A stretch of 64,000 bases of DNA, from positions 3,038,001-3,102,000 of the forward strand of contig NC_016604.1 in NCBI RefSeq assembly GCF_000230895.2, written 5' to 3'. Below, piece after piece: positions 50,984 to 60,468 of the stretch. Within the stretch, counting starts at the first letter, position 1. Each line of letters begins with the position of its first letter. The translations under genes were made by a program, and so were the position numbers. Under the pieces are notes generated by a model, which did no database searches, was not told the DNA's origin, and saw nothing but the letters and a program-made list of their open reading frames with translations. Source of the DNA: Mycolicibacterium rhodesiae NBB3. Its GTDB lineage: Bacteria > Actinomycetota > Actinomycetes > Mycobacteriales > Mycobacteriaceae.

Positions 50984-52549
50984 CTAGAGGTCTTGAAGAT
51001 CAGGGTTGCCGGCGCGCAGACGGGAGAGCTGGATGAAGTGTTCGGGATTGAGGAACAGTTCGTTCATCTCGCCCATCTCGTCGATGGTGATGCCCTTCTT
51101 GATGAGATGGTCCAGGTACTGGAATGCGTCTTTGGCTCCGAAACCGCAGTGGTGGGCGCCCAAGAGCCGGCGACTCTTGTTGTCGTAGATGCATTTCTGG
51201 AATCCGGTGAGTTCCGGGCGAGTGAAGCCGTAGAGCATACTGCCCTCGGCCAGCGGTAAAGACAGCTCCTCGTGGCGGATTCCTTTGGGCGGCATCTGGA
51301 TGACGGAAATATCGCCGTATGCGTCGCGCGCCTCCTGTTCGGTCAACCCGACCCAGGTCACCTCGTAGGTGGTGTGCAGGAAGTCGGGAAACTCCGTGAA
51401 GTCGAACTCGAAAGCCTCGCCGGAGATGTTGCGCGCAGCGGTCATCCCACACTTTCGGGCTTTGAACATCTCCATCGGTGATCCGATGAGATCTCCGATC
51501 GCATACACCCCCTCCACGGAGGTCTGCATCCGGGAATTGACTTTGACGAAACCCTTCTTATCGACCTCGATGCCCAGCGCATCCACGTAAGGCTTGGTGT
51601 TGGGTCGCTCGCCGGTCCCGATGAAAACGAAGTCGGTCTCGATGACCTCCTCGGTGCCGTCGGCCAAGCGGACTAGTACGCCGGCGGCGCGGTCGTCTCC
51701 GACGACTTCCAGCGGCTCACAGCCTTCGATGATGTCCATGCCGCGCAACCGCATGTTGTCGACCACGTAGGTACGCAGATCCTCGTCCACGTGGTGCAGA
51801 CTTTCCGTTCGCATCAGCGCGCTACGGGTAAGAATCGTGGTGTGGCAGCCGGTCGCCTGAAAGAAGGAGCCGTACTCCATCGCGACTTTGGAGCCGCCGA
51901 TGATGACGCAGCTGGTCGGCTCGTAATCCAGGCCCGGGTCGATGAGCGTTGCGAAGTCATAGACGCCGGCCTTGTCCAACCCTGCGATCTCGGGCGGGAA
52001 GTGCGTCCGTGTTCCGGTAGCGAGCACGAGGCTTTGGGTGGTGAACCGCTCTCCGTTGACCTCGACGGTGTGCTTGTCGATGACGATTGCTTCGGCGTTG
52101 AGAATGTATTCCATGTCAAGCTGTTCTTTGCTCTGCCAGTTCATGAAAGCGTGTGCGTTGTTGCGGCCCTTCTTGAACAAAGTGATCATGTCGACGATCG
52201 AGGCGCGTTCCTCCTCGAACTTCGGGAACCACAACGTGTCTGAATTCCAGCGCATGTAGTCCATCTCGCGCGCGGCCTCGGAGAACAGATGGTGCGGAAC
52301 GCAGGCCTGATGCGGGCAGGAACCGCCGAGAAACGGCCATTTGTCGATCACCAGTTGACGCAGGCCGCGAGCCTGGGCGTAGGCTGACCCGAATCGACCG
52401 CCAGCGCCGCCGCCCACGAATATCACATCGAAAGCGGTCCCCCGCTTGCGATAGACATTCTCCAGCGGCTCGGAAACCACCCCGGTTTCGGCGTCGTGAA
52501 TCAAATCCTCCCACCGGTCCATGCTGAGAGTGGTGTCAATCAAGTCCAT
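50984..52549 (-). CDS. 2-ketopropyl-coenzyme M oxidoreductase/carboxylase homologue
   Basis: 521 residues of the disulfide-oxidoreductase family, closest to 2-KPCC of alkene-degrading bacteria. FAD motif DVIFVGGGAGGRFGSAYAQA; redox pair FLGGSCPHQACVPHHLFSEA (two Cys five apart); NAD half CVIIGGSKVAMEYGSFFQAT; second FAD site GVYAIGDLIGSPMEMFKARK; C-terminus ELFLNPEHFIQLSRLRAG, where 2-KPCC has Phe in place of the His of other family members. 2-KPCC cleaves and carboxylates 2-ketopropyl-CoM, the last step of epoxypropane metabolism. ATG 52549 follows GAAAGGGATGG and gives the expected size. Epoxyalkane-CoM transferase and CoM genes are not in this window. Confidence 0.85.
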   Translation of the reverse strand: MDLIDTTLSMDRWEDLIHDAETGVVSEPLENVYRKRGTAFDVIFVGGGAGGRFGSAYAQARGLRQLVIDKWPFLGGSCPHQACVPHHLFSEAAREMDYMRWNSDTLWFPKFEEERASIVDMITLFKKGRNNAHAFMNWQSKEQLDMEYILNAEAIVIDKHTVEVNGERFTTQSLVLATGTRTHFPPEIAGLDKAGVYDFATLIDPGLDYEPTSCVIIGGSKVAMEYGSFFQATGCHTTILTRSALMRTESLHHVDEDLRTYVVDNMRLRGMDIIEGCEPLEVVGDDRAAGVLVRLADGTEEVIETDFVFIGTGERPNTKPYVDALGIEVDKKGFVKVNSRMQTSVEGVYAIGDLIGSPMEMFKARKCGMTAARNISGEAFEFDFTEFPDFLHTTYEVTWVGLTEQEARDAYGDISVIQMPPKGIRHEELSLPLAEGSMLYGFTRPELTGFQKCIYDNKSRRLLGAHHCGFGAKDAFQYLDHLIKKGITIDEMGEMNELFLNPEHFIQLSRLRAGNPDLQDL

Positions 52550-53677
52550 CAGAATCCATCCCTTTCGGTATCTCCGGACCCGGAGATTGTCGGCGGCTGT
52601 CTTAAGCATCGCCGGGTGAAACCTCTCGGAACATGTCCTGAAGGGACGAAGAATCACCGGTATCTAGTCCAATTCGTTGAATGCGTCGGCGAGGCTCCGC
52701 CGCGACACCGACACACAGAACTCGCTGAGCAAGTCGGCCCGAGGGTTCGACCGCCTCGTCAAATCGGAGTCGTGGAGCGCCGAAGAGACTGCGCGCGCCA
52801 GGAACTGGGCCTCAGCGCGGATCGCGACGAACCATCGCCGAGCTCACCGGCGACGTGGTGCCGGTCGCACCCCCCGCCAGCAAATCCGGCAACCTCACCA
52901 GCCGCTTTCGCTAACGCGGCAGTTGCACGCTCGCCGTTCCCGTCGGTAACACCCGAACGGGGTCCAGTCGTCGTGCTCGACGCTTGTCGGGTGCCGAGCC
53001 CATCGCGAGGCGAATGTGATGAGCACCCGCGCCAGCCAATACCGGATGTTGGCGGCGATTAAATCGAATGGGAGACAATTGAACCCGAACAATCTAACGA
53101 GAGGCCATTGAGAGTCAAGGCAAGTGGCCTCGGGCGCGAACTCGGCCCCGAGAGCCTGGCACCGTACTTTGAACCGTCCGTCGCCGAGCGGTTTTGGCAA
53201 CTCTTCAGCAGCGACCAGCAGGGCCGGGGCGAGTATATCTATATTCCTGCGGCCATCCGTGGCCTCGTCATGGCGCCGGCTTTGTTCCCCGAGGTCCGCG
53301 GCGGCGACCTTCACACACACCTGCTGCGATTCGCCGAGGGCACACTCGCACGCCGCCGCCGCCGTTCGGATGAGACGCGGGTTGACCCGGACCCTTAATC
53401 CCCTCTCAAAGCGACCTGTCTGTCTGTGAAGTGGCGCGCTGGACGGCGTGTCTGCGTGGTTCTGCCGGACGCGCCGTCTTTTCCGTTGCTCGACTCCAGC
53501 CACCGATACGCCCACCTTCTCGGCGTGAGGCAATGCCCCGATGTGCCGGTCACAAGCCCCTCCCTGCCGGAGTGCGGGCGCTATCGCGCGGCTGGCAAGG
53601 TTGCGTCCAGCAGAGTGGTGTACGAGTCGGACCTGATCAGCGGTACCGGCGTGTCGTAGCCGGATGAATGAAGGTCA
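52550..53677. other. 1.1-kb region without a convincing gene
   Basis: Begins with the 2-KPCC promoter region. Several ORFs overlap on both strands without family motifs. A TTG-started frame at 53108-53398 (WQLFSSDQQGRGEYIYIPAA) is the most protein-like, and GDVVPVAPPASKSGNLTSRF near 52850 ends at a stop. I treat these as decayed coding sequence. Confidence 0.4.
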
Positions 53678-53732
53678 TCGCGTGATTCTTCGAGAGACCC
53701 GCGAAAGTCACTCGAGCAAAGGAATCAACGCG

Positions 53733-54749
53733 ATGACCACTGCCCACGATATCGACCTGCCCACCGTGCTGGCTGAACGACTCACCAACACCCACCCCGA
53801 CGTGCTGCGCGAGTTGTTGGCCACGTTCATCCACACCCTGATGGGCGCAGAAGCCGACGCGCTGTGCGGTGCGGGATACGGCGAGCGCAGCACCGAGCGC
53901 ACCAACCAGCGCAACGGCTACCGTCATCGTCAGTTCGACACTCGGGCAGGCACACTGGATCTCGCGATTCCGAAGTTGCGGCAGGGCTCGTACTTCCCGG
54001 ACTGGCTGCTGGAACGTCGCAAACGCGCCGAGCGCGCGCTGACCACGGTGGTGGCGACCTGCTACCTGCTCGGGGTGTCGACGCGGCGGATGGACAAACT
54101 CGTCGAGACCCTGGGGATCACGTCGTTGTCGAAGTCGCAGGTGTCGGTGATGGCCAAAGAGCTCGACGTCGCCGTGGAGGCGTTTCGTACCCGGCCGCTG
54201 GATGCCGGCCCGTACACGTTCGTGGCCGCTGACGCCCTGGTGCTCAAGGTCCGCGAGGGCGGACGTGTGGTCAACGTGCACGCCTTGATCGCGGTCGGCG
54301 TGAACGCCGAGGGCTACCGCGAGATCCTGGGCATCGACGTGTCCACCGCCGAGGACGGTGCGGGCTGGTTGGCGTTCTGGCGCTCGCTGACCGCCCGGGG
54401 CCTGTCCGGGGTCCGCCTGGTCACCAGCGACGCTCACGCGGGTCTGGTGGCCGCGATCGGCGCCACCCTGCCCGGGGCGGCCTGGCAGCGCTGCCGCACG
54501 CACTACACGACCAATCTGATGGCGATCACTCCGAAGGCGTCGTGGCCGTGGGTGCGCACCCTGCTGCATTCGGTGTTCGATCAACCCGACGCGGGATCGG
54601 TTGCTGCTCAATATGATCGGATCATCGACGCGCTGTCTGACAAGCTACCCAAGGTTGCCGAGCATCTAGAGAACGCCCGCGCGGACCTGCTGGCGTTTAC
54701 TGCATTCCCCAAGCAGATCTGGCGCCAGATTTGGTCAAACAACCCCCAG
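53733..54749 (+). pseudogene. IS1081-like transposase, N-terminal part
   Basis: 339 codons from ATG 53733 (AAAGGA upstream), very similar to IS1081 TnpA as remembered: GAEADALCGAGYGERSTERT, IPKLRQGSYFPDWLLERRKR, VATCYLLGVSTRRMDKLVET, VTSDAHAGLVAAIGATLPGA, and FPKQIWRQIWSNNPQ. After Gln at 54749 the frame runs into the Tn554-like left end. The remainder resumes at 58722. Confidence 0.9.
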
Positions 54750-54870
54750 GTTATCTGTAGTGCTGCGGTGAGCGTCTTTCATGTGGACCACGAAGTCTCG
54801 AAGTGGTCGGTTCTGCGTTCTGGATGTGGTTATCTCCAGCCGTCCATGAAGCAGAGCCTGGAGGATCGAT

Positions 54871-55980
54871 GTGCTTGTTGTGAAGGTGGTTTCACCGCTC
54901 TCGTCGCGTGAATCGTTCACCGTCCTCGGCGAGGACGGTGTGCCGGTGGCACCGGTGGAGCGGTATCTGAAGTATTTGACCGACATAGAGCGGTCGCCGA
55001 ACACGATCAAGGCCTATGCCCATGATCTGAAGGACTGGTTCACGTTCCTGGGCGGGTGCGGCCTGGACTGGCGGTCGGTGAGTCTGGAGGATATCGGCGC
55101 GTTCGTCGCCTGGCTGCGGCTGCCCACGGCGCTGCGGCAGGGCGCGATCGCCGTGCTGCCCTCGGTGGAGCATCACTGCGGCGAGTCAACGGTGAACCGG
55201 AAGCTGTCGGCGTTGGCGGCGTTCTATCTGCACGCCGTTCGCGACGGGATCGAGGTCGGCGAGCTGCTGACGACCTGGCAGATCGGAGGGTCGAGAGGCG
55301 GTTGGAAGCCGTTTCTGCACCACATCAGCAAGCACATGCCGCTACCCCGGCGAACAGTGTCGTTGAAGGCGCCGAAGAAGCTGCCGCGAGTGCTGATCCC
55401 CGGCGAGATCCAAACACTGCTGGACGCGTGTGACCGGTTGCGGGATCGGTTCCTGTTGGCGCTGCTCTATGACACCGGGATGCGCATCGGTGAGGCGCTG
55501 GGGCTGCGTCACAGCGACATCGCCGCCGCTGATCGGCAGATCACAGTTTGTCGGCGTGACAACGACAACCGAGCCCGCGCCAAATCGTTGACGGTCCGGA
55601 CCGTTCCGGTGAGCGCGGAACTGATTCGGTTGTATGCCGATTACCTTCACGCTGAATACGGCGACCTCGACAGCGACTACGTTTTCGTCAACCTCTGGGG
55701 GCGGCCACACGGCCATCCGTTGACCTATAGCGCGGTCTACGACCTGGTCCGCCGTTTGCGCCGGCGCACGGACATCGACTTCGACCCGCATTGGCTGCGC
55801 CACACCGCAGCGACCAGGATGCTGCGCGACGGGATCGGATTGGAGGTCGTGGCCAAGCTGCTCGGCCACGCCAATGTCACCGTCACCGCCGCGACATACG
55901 GGCATCTGAACGTGGAGGACGCCCGCAAGGCGATGGAGCACGCGGGCTGGTTCATCGGAAAGGCCCAGGTGAACCTATGA
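54871..55980 (+). CDS. tnpA: Tn554-like transposase A (tyrosine recombinase)
   Basis: 369 residues. SAM-like N-terminal domain (TDIERSPNTIKAYAHDLKDW) and a catalytic domain with DTGMRIGEALGLRHSDI (Arg), HWLRHTAATRML (His-x-x-Arg), LLGHANVTVTAATYGHLN (His, Tyr). GTG 54871 follows GGAGG. Stop overlaps the tnpB start (ATGA). Length agrees with Tn554 TnpA. Confidence 0.9.
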   Translation: MLVVKVVSPLSSRESFTVLGEDGVPVAPVERYLKYLTDIERSPNTIKAYAHDLKDWFTFLGGCGLDWRSVSLEDIGAFVAWLRLPTALRQGAIAVLPSVEHHCGESTVNRKLSALAAFYLHAVRDGIEVGELLTTWQIGGSRGGWKPFLHHISKHMPLPRRTVSLKAPKKLPRVLIPGEIQTLLDACDRLRDRFLLALLYDTGMRIGEALGLRHSDIAAADRQITVCRRDNDNRARAKSLTVRTVPVSAELIRLYADYLHAEYGDLDSDYVFVNLWGRPHGHPLTYSAVYDLVRRLRRRTDIDFDPHWLRHTAATRMLRDGIGLEVVAKLLGHANVTVTAATYGHLNVEDARKAMEHAGWFIGKAQVNL

Positions 55981-58202
55981 CCGCCCTGGAGCCCAACTCA
56001 ACGCCGGGCCTGCTGGGCCTGCTCATAGCCGGTGTTCGCGCCGAATTCCGCAGCGACGCATTGGAGTTCGCCTCGGACGACGCCGTATTCGGTGGAGGGT
56101 CCTGCCGCGTCACCGACTGCGGACGCAGCGCCCGTGGCCATGGCCTCTGTCAAGGTCACCACCAGCGATGGGCCAACGCGGGCCGCCCCGACCTCGAAGA
56201 GTTCACTGCCTCGACCGACCCGCGTTGGCGCAAACATCGCCCCAACCAGGCATGTCGGGTCGACGGCTGCGGTTACGGGTCGGCTCGCCGCGGATTGTGT
56301 CAGCTGCACGCGCAACGGTGGGAACGCGCCGGGCGGCCGCCCCTGACCTCGTGGTTACGTGATCCGCTGCCGGTGAAACAGCCCCGGCCCGGCGCGACCT
56401 GCCAGATCGGGCACTGCTCGTTATGGCCGCAGGCCAAGTCGCCGCTATGCCATTCCCACACCAACACTTGGAAAGCGAACGACCGCAACGATATCGACGA
56501 GTTCGTCGCAAGATTCGAATCCAACGACACACCGGCAAACGAGACGATTCAGCTCGGGATGCTCACGCCGCAGCTCAAACTGGAGATGCAGTACGTACTG
56601 CAGCAACGCCACGACGACCGACGCGGCAAGCTGACGCCGGCCGTTGTCGCCAGGGTGGTCCGACTACTGATAGACACCGCCACCACCTCGCTGCTCGACT
56701 TCGACGCCGACCAATGGCGGCAACGCTCAGCCGTGCTACTCAACGACACGAGATCTCGCGGCTTGCTGCTCTATGCCCACCTCACCATGCTGGACTTGGC
56801 CGAGGCCGGAGGTTGGGAAGCCGAATACCCACGCGACGTCTGGCGGATGCACCGGCTCGGCTACGAAGGCCACTACACACTGCGGTTCGACCGCATCCCG
56901 CAACCCTGGCTCAGAGAGCCGGCCAAACGATGGATCCGGCTGCGCCTCTCACGCGGACTCAACCTCGAAGCAGGCGGTGGACGCCCGCTGCTGGCCATCG
57001 CCCGATTCGGACGATTTCTCGCTGACGTCGACATCGACGACATCAGCCGGATCGACCGGGAACTGCTCGAACGCTACCTCGCGCACCTGAACCAGGAATA
57101 CAGCCCACAGCGCCGAGGCGCCCACATCGGCCTGCTCAATGGATTCTTTGCCGCGATCCGCCAACATTGCTGGGCCACAGGACTTCCCGACACTGCGATG
57201 TTCTTCGCCGAGGACCACCCCAAGCGCGGCGAACACCTGCCCAGAGCGTTGGCCGAACACGTCATGACCCAGCTCGAACACCACGACAACCTCGACCAGT
57301 TCAACAACCCTGCCTATCGACTGATCACCGTCATCCTGATGCGTTGCGGGCTCCGGATCACCGACGCCCTGCGATTGCGCGGCGACTGCGTCACCACAGA
57401 CGCCGACGGGGCACCCTATCTGCGCTACTTCAACCACAAGATGAAGCGGGACGCCCTTGTTCCGATCGCCCCAGACCTCGTCGACATGATCGGCCACCAA
57501 CGCCGACTCGTCTCCGAACGCTGGCCCGGCGGCACTGGACTGCTGTTCCCGCGCCCCACCAAGAACATCGACGGCCAAGTCCCCCTGGGGATCCCGACCT
57601 ACCGCGAGGCGATGCACCGATGGCTCGCAGCCTGCGACATCCGCGACGAGCACAACCGGCGGGTGCATTTGACGCCGCACCAGTGGCGCCACACGCTCGG
57701 CACCCGCCTGATCAACCGCGACGTTCCGCAAGAGGTCGTGCGCCACATCCTCGACCACGACTCACCGCAGATGACCGCCCACTACGCTCGCCTGCACGAC
57801 ACCACCGTCCGCCGAGCCTGGGAAGCCGCCCGCAAAGTCGACAGCCACGGGCGTGAGGTCAACCTCGACCCAGACGGACCGATGGCCGACGCCGCTTGGG
57901 CCAAACAACGCCTCGGTCGCGCCACCCAAGCCCTACCCAACGGCTACTGCGGTCTGCCCGTCCAACAGAGCTGCCCACACGCCAACGCCTGCCTGACTTG
58001 CCCCATGTTCCTCACCACCCAGGAATTCCTGCCGCAACATCGGACCCAACGCAAGCAGACACTGCAACTGATCACAGCAGCAGAAGCTCGCGGACACAAA
58101 CGGCTGGCCGAGATGAACCGCCAGGTTTTGGGCAACCTCGACGCCATCATCACCTCGCTCGACACTCCCACCGATCCGACGGCAGCCGAACATGCGAGCT
58201 GA
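55977..58202 (+). CDS. tnpB: Tn554-like transposase B (tyrosine recombinase)
   Basis: 741 residues. The N-terminal third has repeated Cys/His knuckles (SCRVTDCGRSARGHGLCQGH, ACRVDGCGYGSARRGLCQLH, CHSH) not found in simple integrases. The catalytic part has MRCGLRITDALRLRGDC (Arg), TPHQWRHTLGTRLINRD (His-x-x-Arg), HILDHDSPQMTAHYARLHD (His, Tyr). The tail contains another Cys cluster (CPHANACLTCPMFLTT). Longer than S. aureus TnpB, owing to the zinc-knuckle region. Confidence 0.9.
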   Translation: MTALEPNSTPGLLGLLIAGVRAEFRSDALEFASDDAVFGGGSCRVTDCGRSARGHGLCQGHHQRWANAGRPDLEEFTASTDPRWRKHRPNQACRVDGCGYGSARRGLCQLHAQRWERAGRPPLTSWLRDPLPVKQPRPGATCQIGHCSLWPQAKSPLCHSHTNTWKANDRNDIDEFVARFESNDTPANETIQLGMLTPQLKLEMQYVLQQRHDDRRGKLTPAVVARVVRLLIDTATTSLLDFDADQWRQRSAVLLNDTRSRGLLLYAHLTMLDLAEAGGWEAEYPRDVWRMHRLGYEGHYTLRFDRIPQPWLREPAKRWIRLRLSRGLNLEAGGGRPLLAIARFGRFLADVDIDDISRIDRELLERYLAHLNQEYSPQRRGAHIGLLNGFFAAIRQHCWATGLPDTAMFFAEDHPKRGEHLPRALAEHVMTQLEHHDNLDQFNNPAYRLITVILMRCGLRITDALRLRGDCVTTDADGAPYLRYFNHKMKRDALVPIAPDLVDMIGHQRRLVSERWPGGTGLLFPRPTKNIDGQVPLGIPTYREAMHRWLAACDIRDEHNRRVHLTPHQWRHTLGTRLINRDVPQEVVRHILDHDSPQMTAHYARLHDTTVRRAWEAARKVDSHGREVNLDPDGPMADAAWAKQRLGRATQALPNGYCGLPVQQSCPHANACLTCPMFLTTQEFLPQHRTQRKQTLQLITAAEARGHKRLAEMNRQVLGNLDAIITSLDTPTDPTAAEHAS

Positions 58203-58620
58203 CAACAGCATTCACATCGTCACCGCAGCCAAGCAGCGTCACGAGCTCACCCGCGCAAAAGCTATCGCCGCCTTGCACGAACTCGACCGCGCCGGAACCA
58301 AGATCAGCTTCGAAGCCGTCGCCGAACACGCCGGTGTCTCCCGGTCCTGGCTCTACACCCAGCCCGACCTCAAAGACGAGATCAACCGCATCCGTGCGCT
58401 ACGCCGCCCGCAACACGACCAGGCTCCGCCAGCCCGGCAACGCGCCAGGGAAGACTCCCTGCGCCAGCGCCTCGACGTCGCACTTCGCCGCAACCGTGAA
58501 CTCGCCGAACAGAATCAGCGACTGCGCCACCAACTCGCCCATGCTCTCGGACAAGCCCGCGACGACACCCACAAGCGACCCGCCCGAGATCGCGATTCGA
58601 TAACAATCGACCCCTGCTGA
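58192..58620 (+). CDS. tnpC: Tn554-like transposition protein C
   Basis: 142 residues, overlapping tnpB by 11 bp. N-terminal helix-turn-helix-like segment ([20 protein letters not shown]) and a C-terminal coiled coil ([20 protein letters not shown]). In Tn554, TnpC influences orientation and frequency of transposition. Followed by about 100 bp of non-coding right end. Confidence 0.85.
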   Translation: MRADNSIHIVTAAKQRHELTRAKAIAALHELDRAGTKISFEAVAEHAGVSRSWLYTQPDLKDEINRIRALRRPQHDQAPPARQRAREDSLRQRLDVALRRNRELAEQNQRLRHQLAHALGQARDDTHKRPARDRDSITIDPC

Positions 58621-58721
58621 CTGGGCGACAACCGAGCGCCAAGAGCACGTCGCGGACACCGTCCACACCGCAAACCAGCAGGTCACAACCCTGCCCGACC
58701 GCCGGACTACAGATAACGATC

Positions 58722-58940
58722 GAACGGCTCAACAAGGAGATCCGCCGCCGCACCGACGTCGTCGGCATCTTCCCTGACCGCAACGCGCTGATCCGTCTCG
58801 TCGGGGCCGTCCTGGCCGAACAGCACGACGAATGGGCCGAATCCCGGCGCTACCTCGGCCTCGACGTCCTCAGCAAATCCCGAGCCGATCAGAGCTCACC
58901 GACCGAACAGGAGGCCACCCCCGCGGCACTGACCGCCTGA
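58722..58940 (+). pseudogene. IS1081-like transposase, C-terminal part
   Basis: Reads [20 protein letters not shown], then [20 protein letters not shown] and ends with PAALTA and a stop. This is exactly what should follow NNPQ of the N-terminal part at 54749. No other disruption is seen, so precise excision of the inserted transposon would restore a full transposase. Confidence 0.9.
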
Positions 58941-59206
58941 ACCATCACATCGAAGAATCACACGAAGACGTCGTACACCACGCCCCTGGACTTGACCGCT
59001 GGCAAAAGGGCGGTGGCAGTTCCGAAGGGGGTCGGGTGCCGCTACTTCCGATGCCACGACCCCAACCGCCACCCCGCAGGTGTCAGGGGCTGTGGAGCTG
59101 CCAGATTGGTTCGGTGCGGGGGAAATGCCCTCCAGGCACTTCCCGAGCTTCCGAAGTCCCACACACCGCTTGCTCTAAGGCGAAGGCTCCTCAAGCGACA
59201 CACCGG

Positions 59207-60403
59207 TGCCCAACAGTCGACGAGTTCCTGAGCCCAACCGATATCGCCCGTTAGCCCTTTCAACGCCTGGAACAGCCGTTGTAGGCGTGTCGCTCCACCA
59301 GAACCCTCTGATGAACCGGCATCATTCTTGCTGACTGAATAGTTGGCGAGATGATGTTTCTTCACCCTGAGTGAAGTCGAGGAGGCGTGGGTTGGCTCTG
59401 GCTGTGGTCCGCGATCTGCGGGAACATCGCGTACCGACGAGCGAGGAGGAGCTTGCCGACTTCGAGACCGACGTGCTGGCCGGGTTCGTGCTGGCACGGG
59501 CGTCGGCCGGATTGGTCGACAGCACGATCCGCAACGACACCAACCACCTCGAGCTGATCCGCGACTGGTTTGGCCGGCCGCTGTGGGAGATGCAGCCCGC
59601 CGATGCCGACGTCTACTTCGGCACGGTGCTGCGCGATGCCAACCCCTCCACCCGCACCGGGCGGGCCGCAGCACTGGCCGTGTACTTCCAGTTCTTGGAG
59701 CTTCGGCACAAGATCGACCTGCACAACATGACAGGTCGGGTCGTCGAGTGCCCGCTGGACGAGATCAACCGGCCGCGCGCTTCGGTCGATCCGCAGCTGC
59801 GTATCCCTCCGACCGCCGACGAGGTGGAGCAGCTGTTCGCCGGGTGGCGCGAGGAACTGGTCACCTGCCGCAAGTTCGCCCCGGCCGCCCGCAACTACGC
59901 GGTCGCCCGGCTGGCGGCCGACTTGGGACTGCGCATCAACGAGGCGCGGATGCTCGACCTGGACGATGTGCGGTGGGAACTGGGGCGGTTCGGCAAGCTG
60001 AACGTCCGTCACGGCAAGGGATCACGCCGCAAAGGCCCCAAACCGCGACTGGTGCCGCTCATCAACGGCGCTGACCGCAGCCTGAGATGGTTCATCGAAG
60101 ACGTGCTCGGACTGTTCGATATCGACCCGAATAGCCATGGCGCGCCGCTGTTTCCGTCCGAACGCAAGAACATCGACGGGACGTGCATGCGCGCGACAGC
60201 TGACGTTTATCGCCGATCGTTGGCCGAGGCGGCGGACCGACATCTGCCCGCGTGGTCGGGGAAGCTGACCCCGCATGTGCTGCGGCACTTTTGCGCGTCG
60301 GAGCTTTACCTCGGCGGAATGAACCTGTTCGCCATCCAGGAATTATGTGGTCACGCCTGGACTGCCACGACGGCTCGATATATCCACGTCCACGCCACCC
60401 ACG
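59207..60403 (+). repeat. 1,197-bp direct repeat, copy B
   Basis: Counterpart of 47897-49093 in the same orientation. The surrounding sequence is the intact version: the integrase continues to its natural end and is followed by the coupled XRE and recombinase genes. The preceding 241 bp (58966-59206) contain no gene. Confidence 0.9.
59360..59376. promoter_or_regulatory. palindrome at integrase start, copy B
   Basis: CTTCAC-CCTGA-GTGAAG, identical to 48050-48066. Overlaps the GTG start and lies ahead of the AGGAGG/TTG alternative. An operator here would let the downstream XRE-like protein control its own operon. Confidence 0.4.
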
Positions 60404-60468
60404 TCGAAGATGCCTGGGTCACCGGACAACGCCGAGTCGCAGACCGATGGAAAGGATTGGCTCAATGA
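59371..60468 (+). CDS. tyrosine recombinase, copy B (intact)
   Basis: 365 residues (GTG start; TTG 59392 behind AGGAGG is an alternative). N-terminal core-binding domain (VDSTIRNDTNHLELIRDWFG), catalytic domain with LGLRINEARMLDL, PHVLRHFCASELY and GHAWTATTARYIHV, and C-terminal tail VEDAWVTGQRRVADRWKGL. ATGA overlap with the XRE gene. Likely the active integrase of a three-gene module running to 62056. Confidence 0.88.
   Translation: MKSRRRGLALAVVRDLREHRVPTSEEELADFETDVLAGFVLARASAGLVDSTIRNDTNHLELIRDWFGRPLWEMQPADADVYFGTVLRDANPSTRTGRAAALAVYFQFLELRHKIDLHNMTGRVVECPLDEINRPRASVDPQLRIPPTADEVEQLFAGWREELVTCRKFAPAARNYAVARLAADLGLRINEARMLDLDDVRWELGRFGKLNVRHGKGSRRKGPKPRLVPLINGADRSLRWFIEDVLGLFDIDPNSHGAPLFPSERKNIDGTCMRATADVYRRSLAEAADRHLPAWSGKLTPHVLRHFCASELYLGGMNLFAIQELCGHAWTATTARYIHVHATHVEDAWVTGQRRVADRWKGLAQ

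Larger units (their letters stand above)
54750..58721 (+). mobile_element. Tn554-like transposon without cargo
   Basis: Perfect 11-bp inverted ends GTTATCTGTAG (54750-54760) and CTACAGATAAC (58707-58717), with GATC (58718-58721) left between the right end and the resumed target gene. It carries tnpA, tnpB and tnpC in the Tn554 order, all overlapping. No passenger gene is present. No target-site duplication is seen, as expected for this group. The exact crossover bases are uncertain by a few nucleotides. Confidence 0.88.
53678..58965 (+). mobile_element. IS1081-like element interrupted by a Tn554-like transposon
   Basis: Ends are TCGCGTGATTCTTCGA (53678-53693) and its near-inverse at 58950-58965 (TCGTGTGATTCTTCGA read in reverse). 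The transposase N-terminal part is at 53733-54749 and its C-terminal part at 58722-58940. The 3,972 bp between them is the inserted transposon. Removing that segment restores an IS of about 1.3 kb, the size of IS1081. Confidence 0.88.

Noticed and set aside
50984-52549. Mycothione or mercuric reductase
   Set aside because: The redox segment CPHQACVPHH and the C-terminal NPEHFIQLSRLRAG match 2-KPCC. The mercury-type C-terminal Cys pair and the reductase His-Glu pair are absent.
52895-53533. 212-codon minus-strand frame between the 2-KPCC homologue and the IS1081-like element
   Set aside because: Competes with plus-strand frames of similar quality. No ribosome site or family signature, so no gene is called.
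47897-60403. CRISPR-like or satellite repeat array
   Set aside because: There are only two long direct repeats and no short regularly spaced units. No cas genes are seen anywhere in the window.
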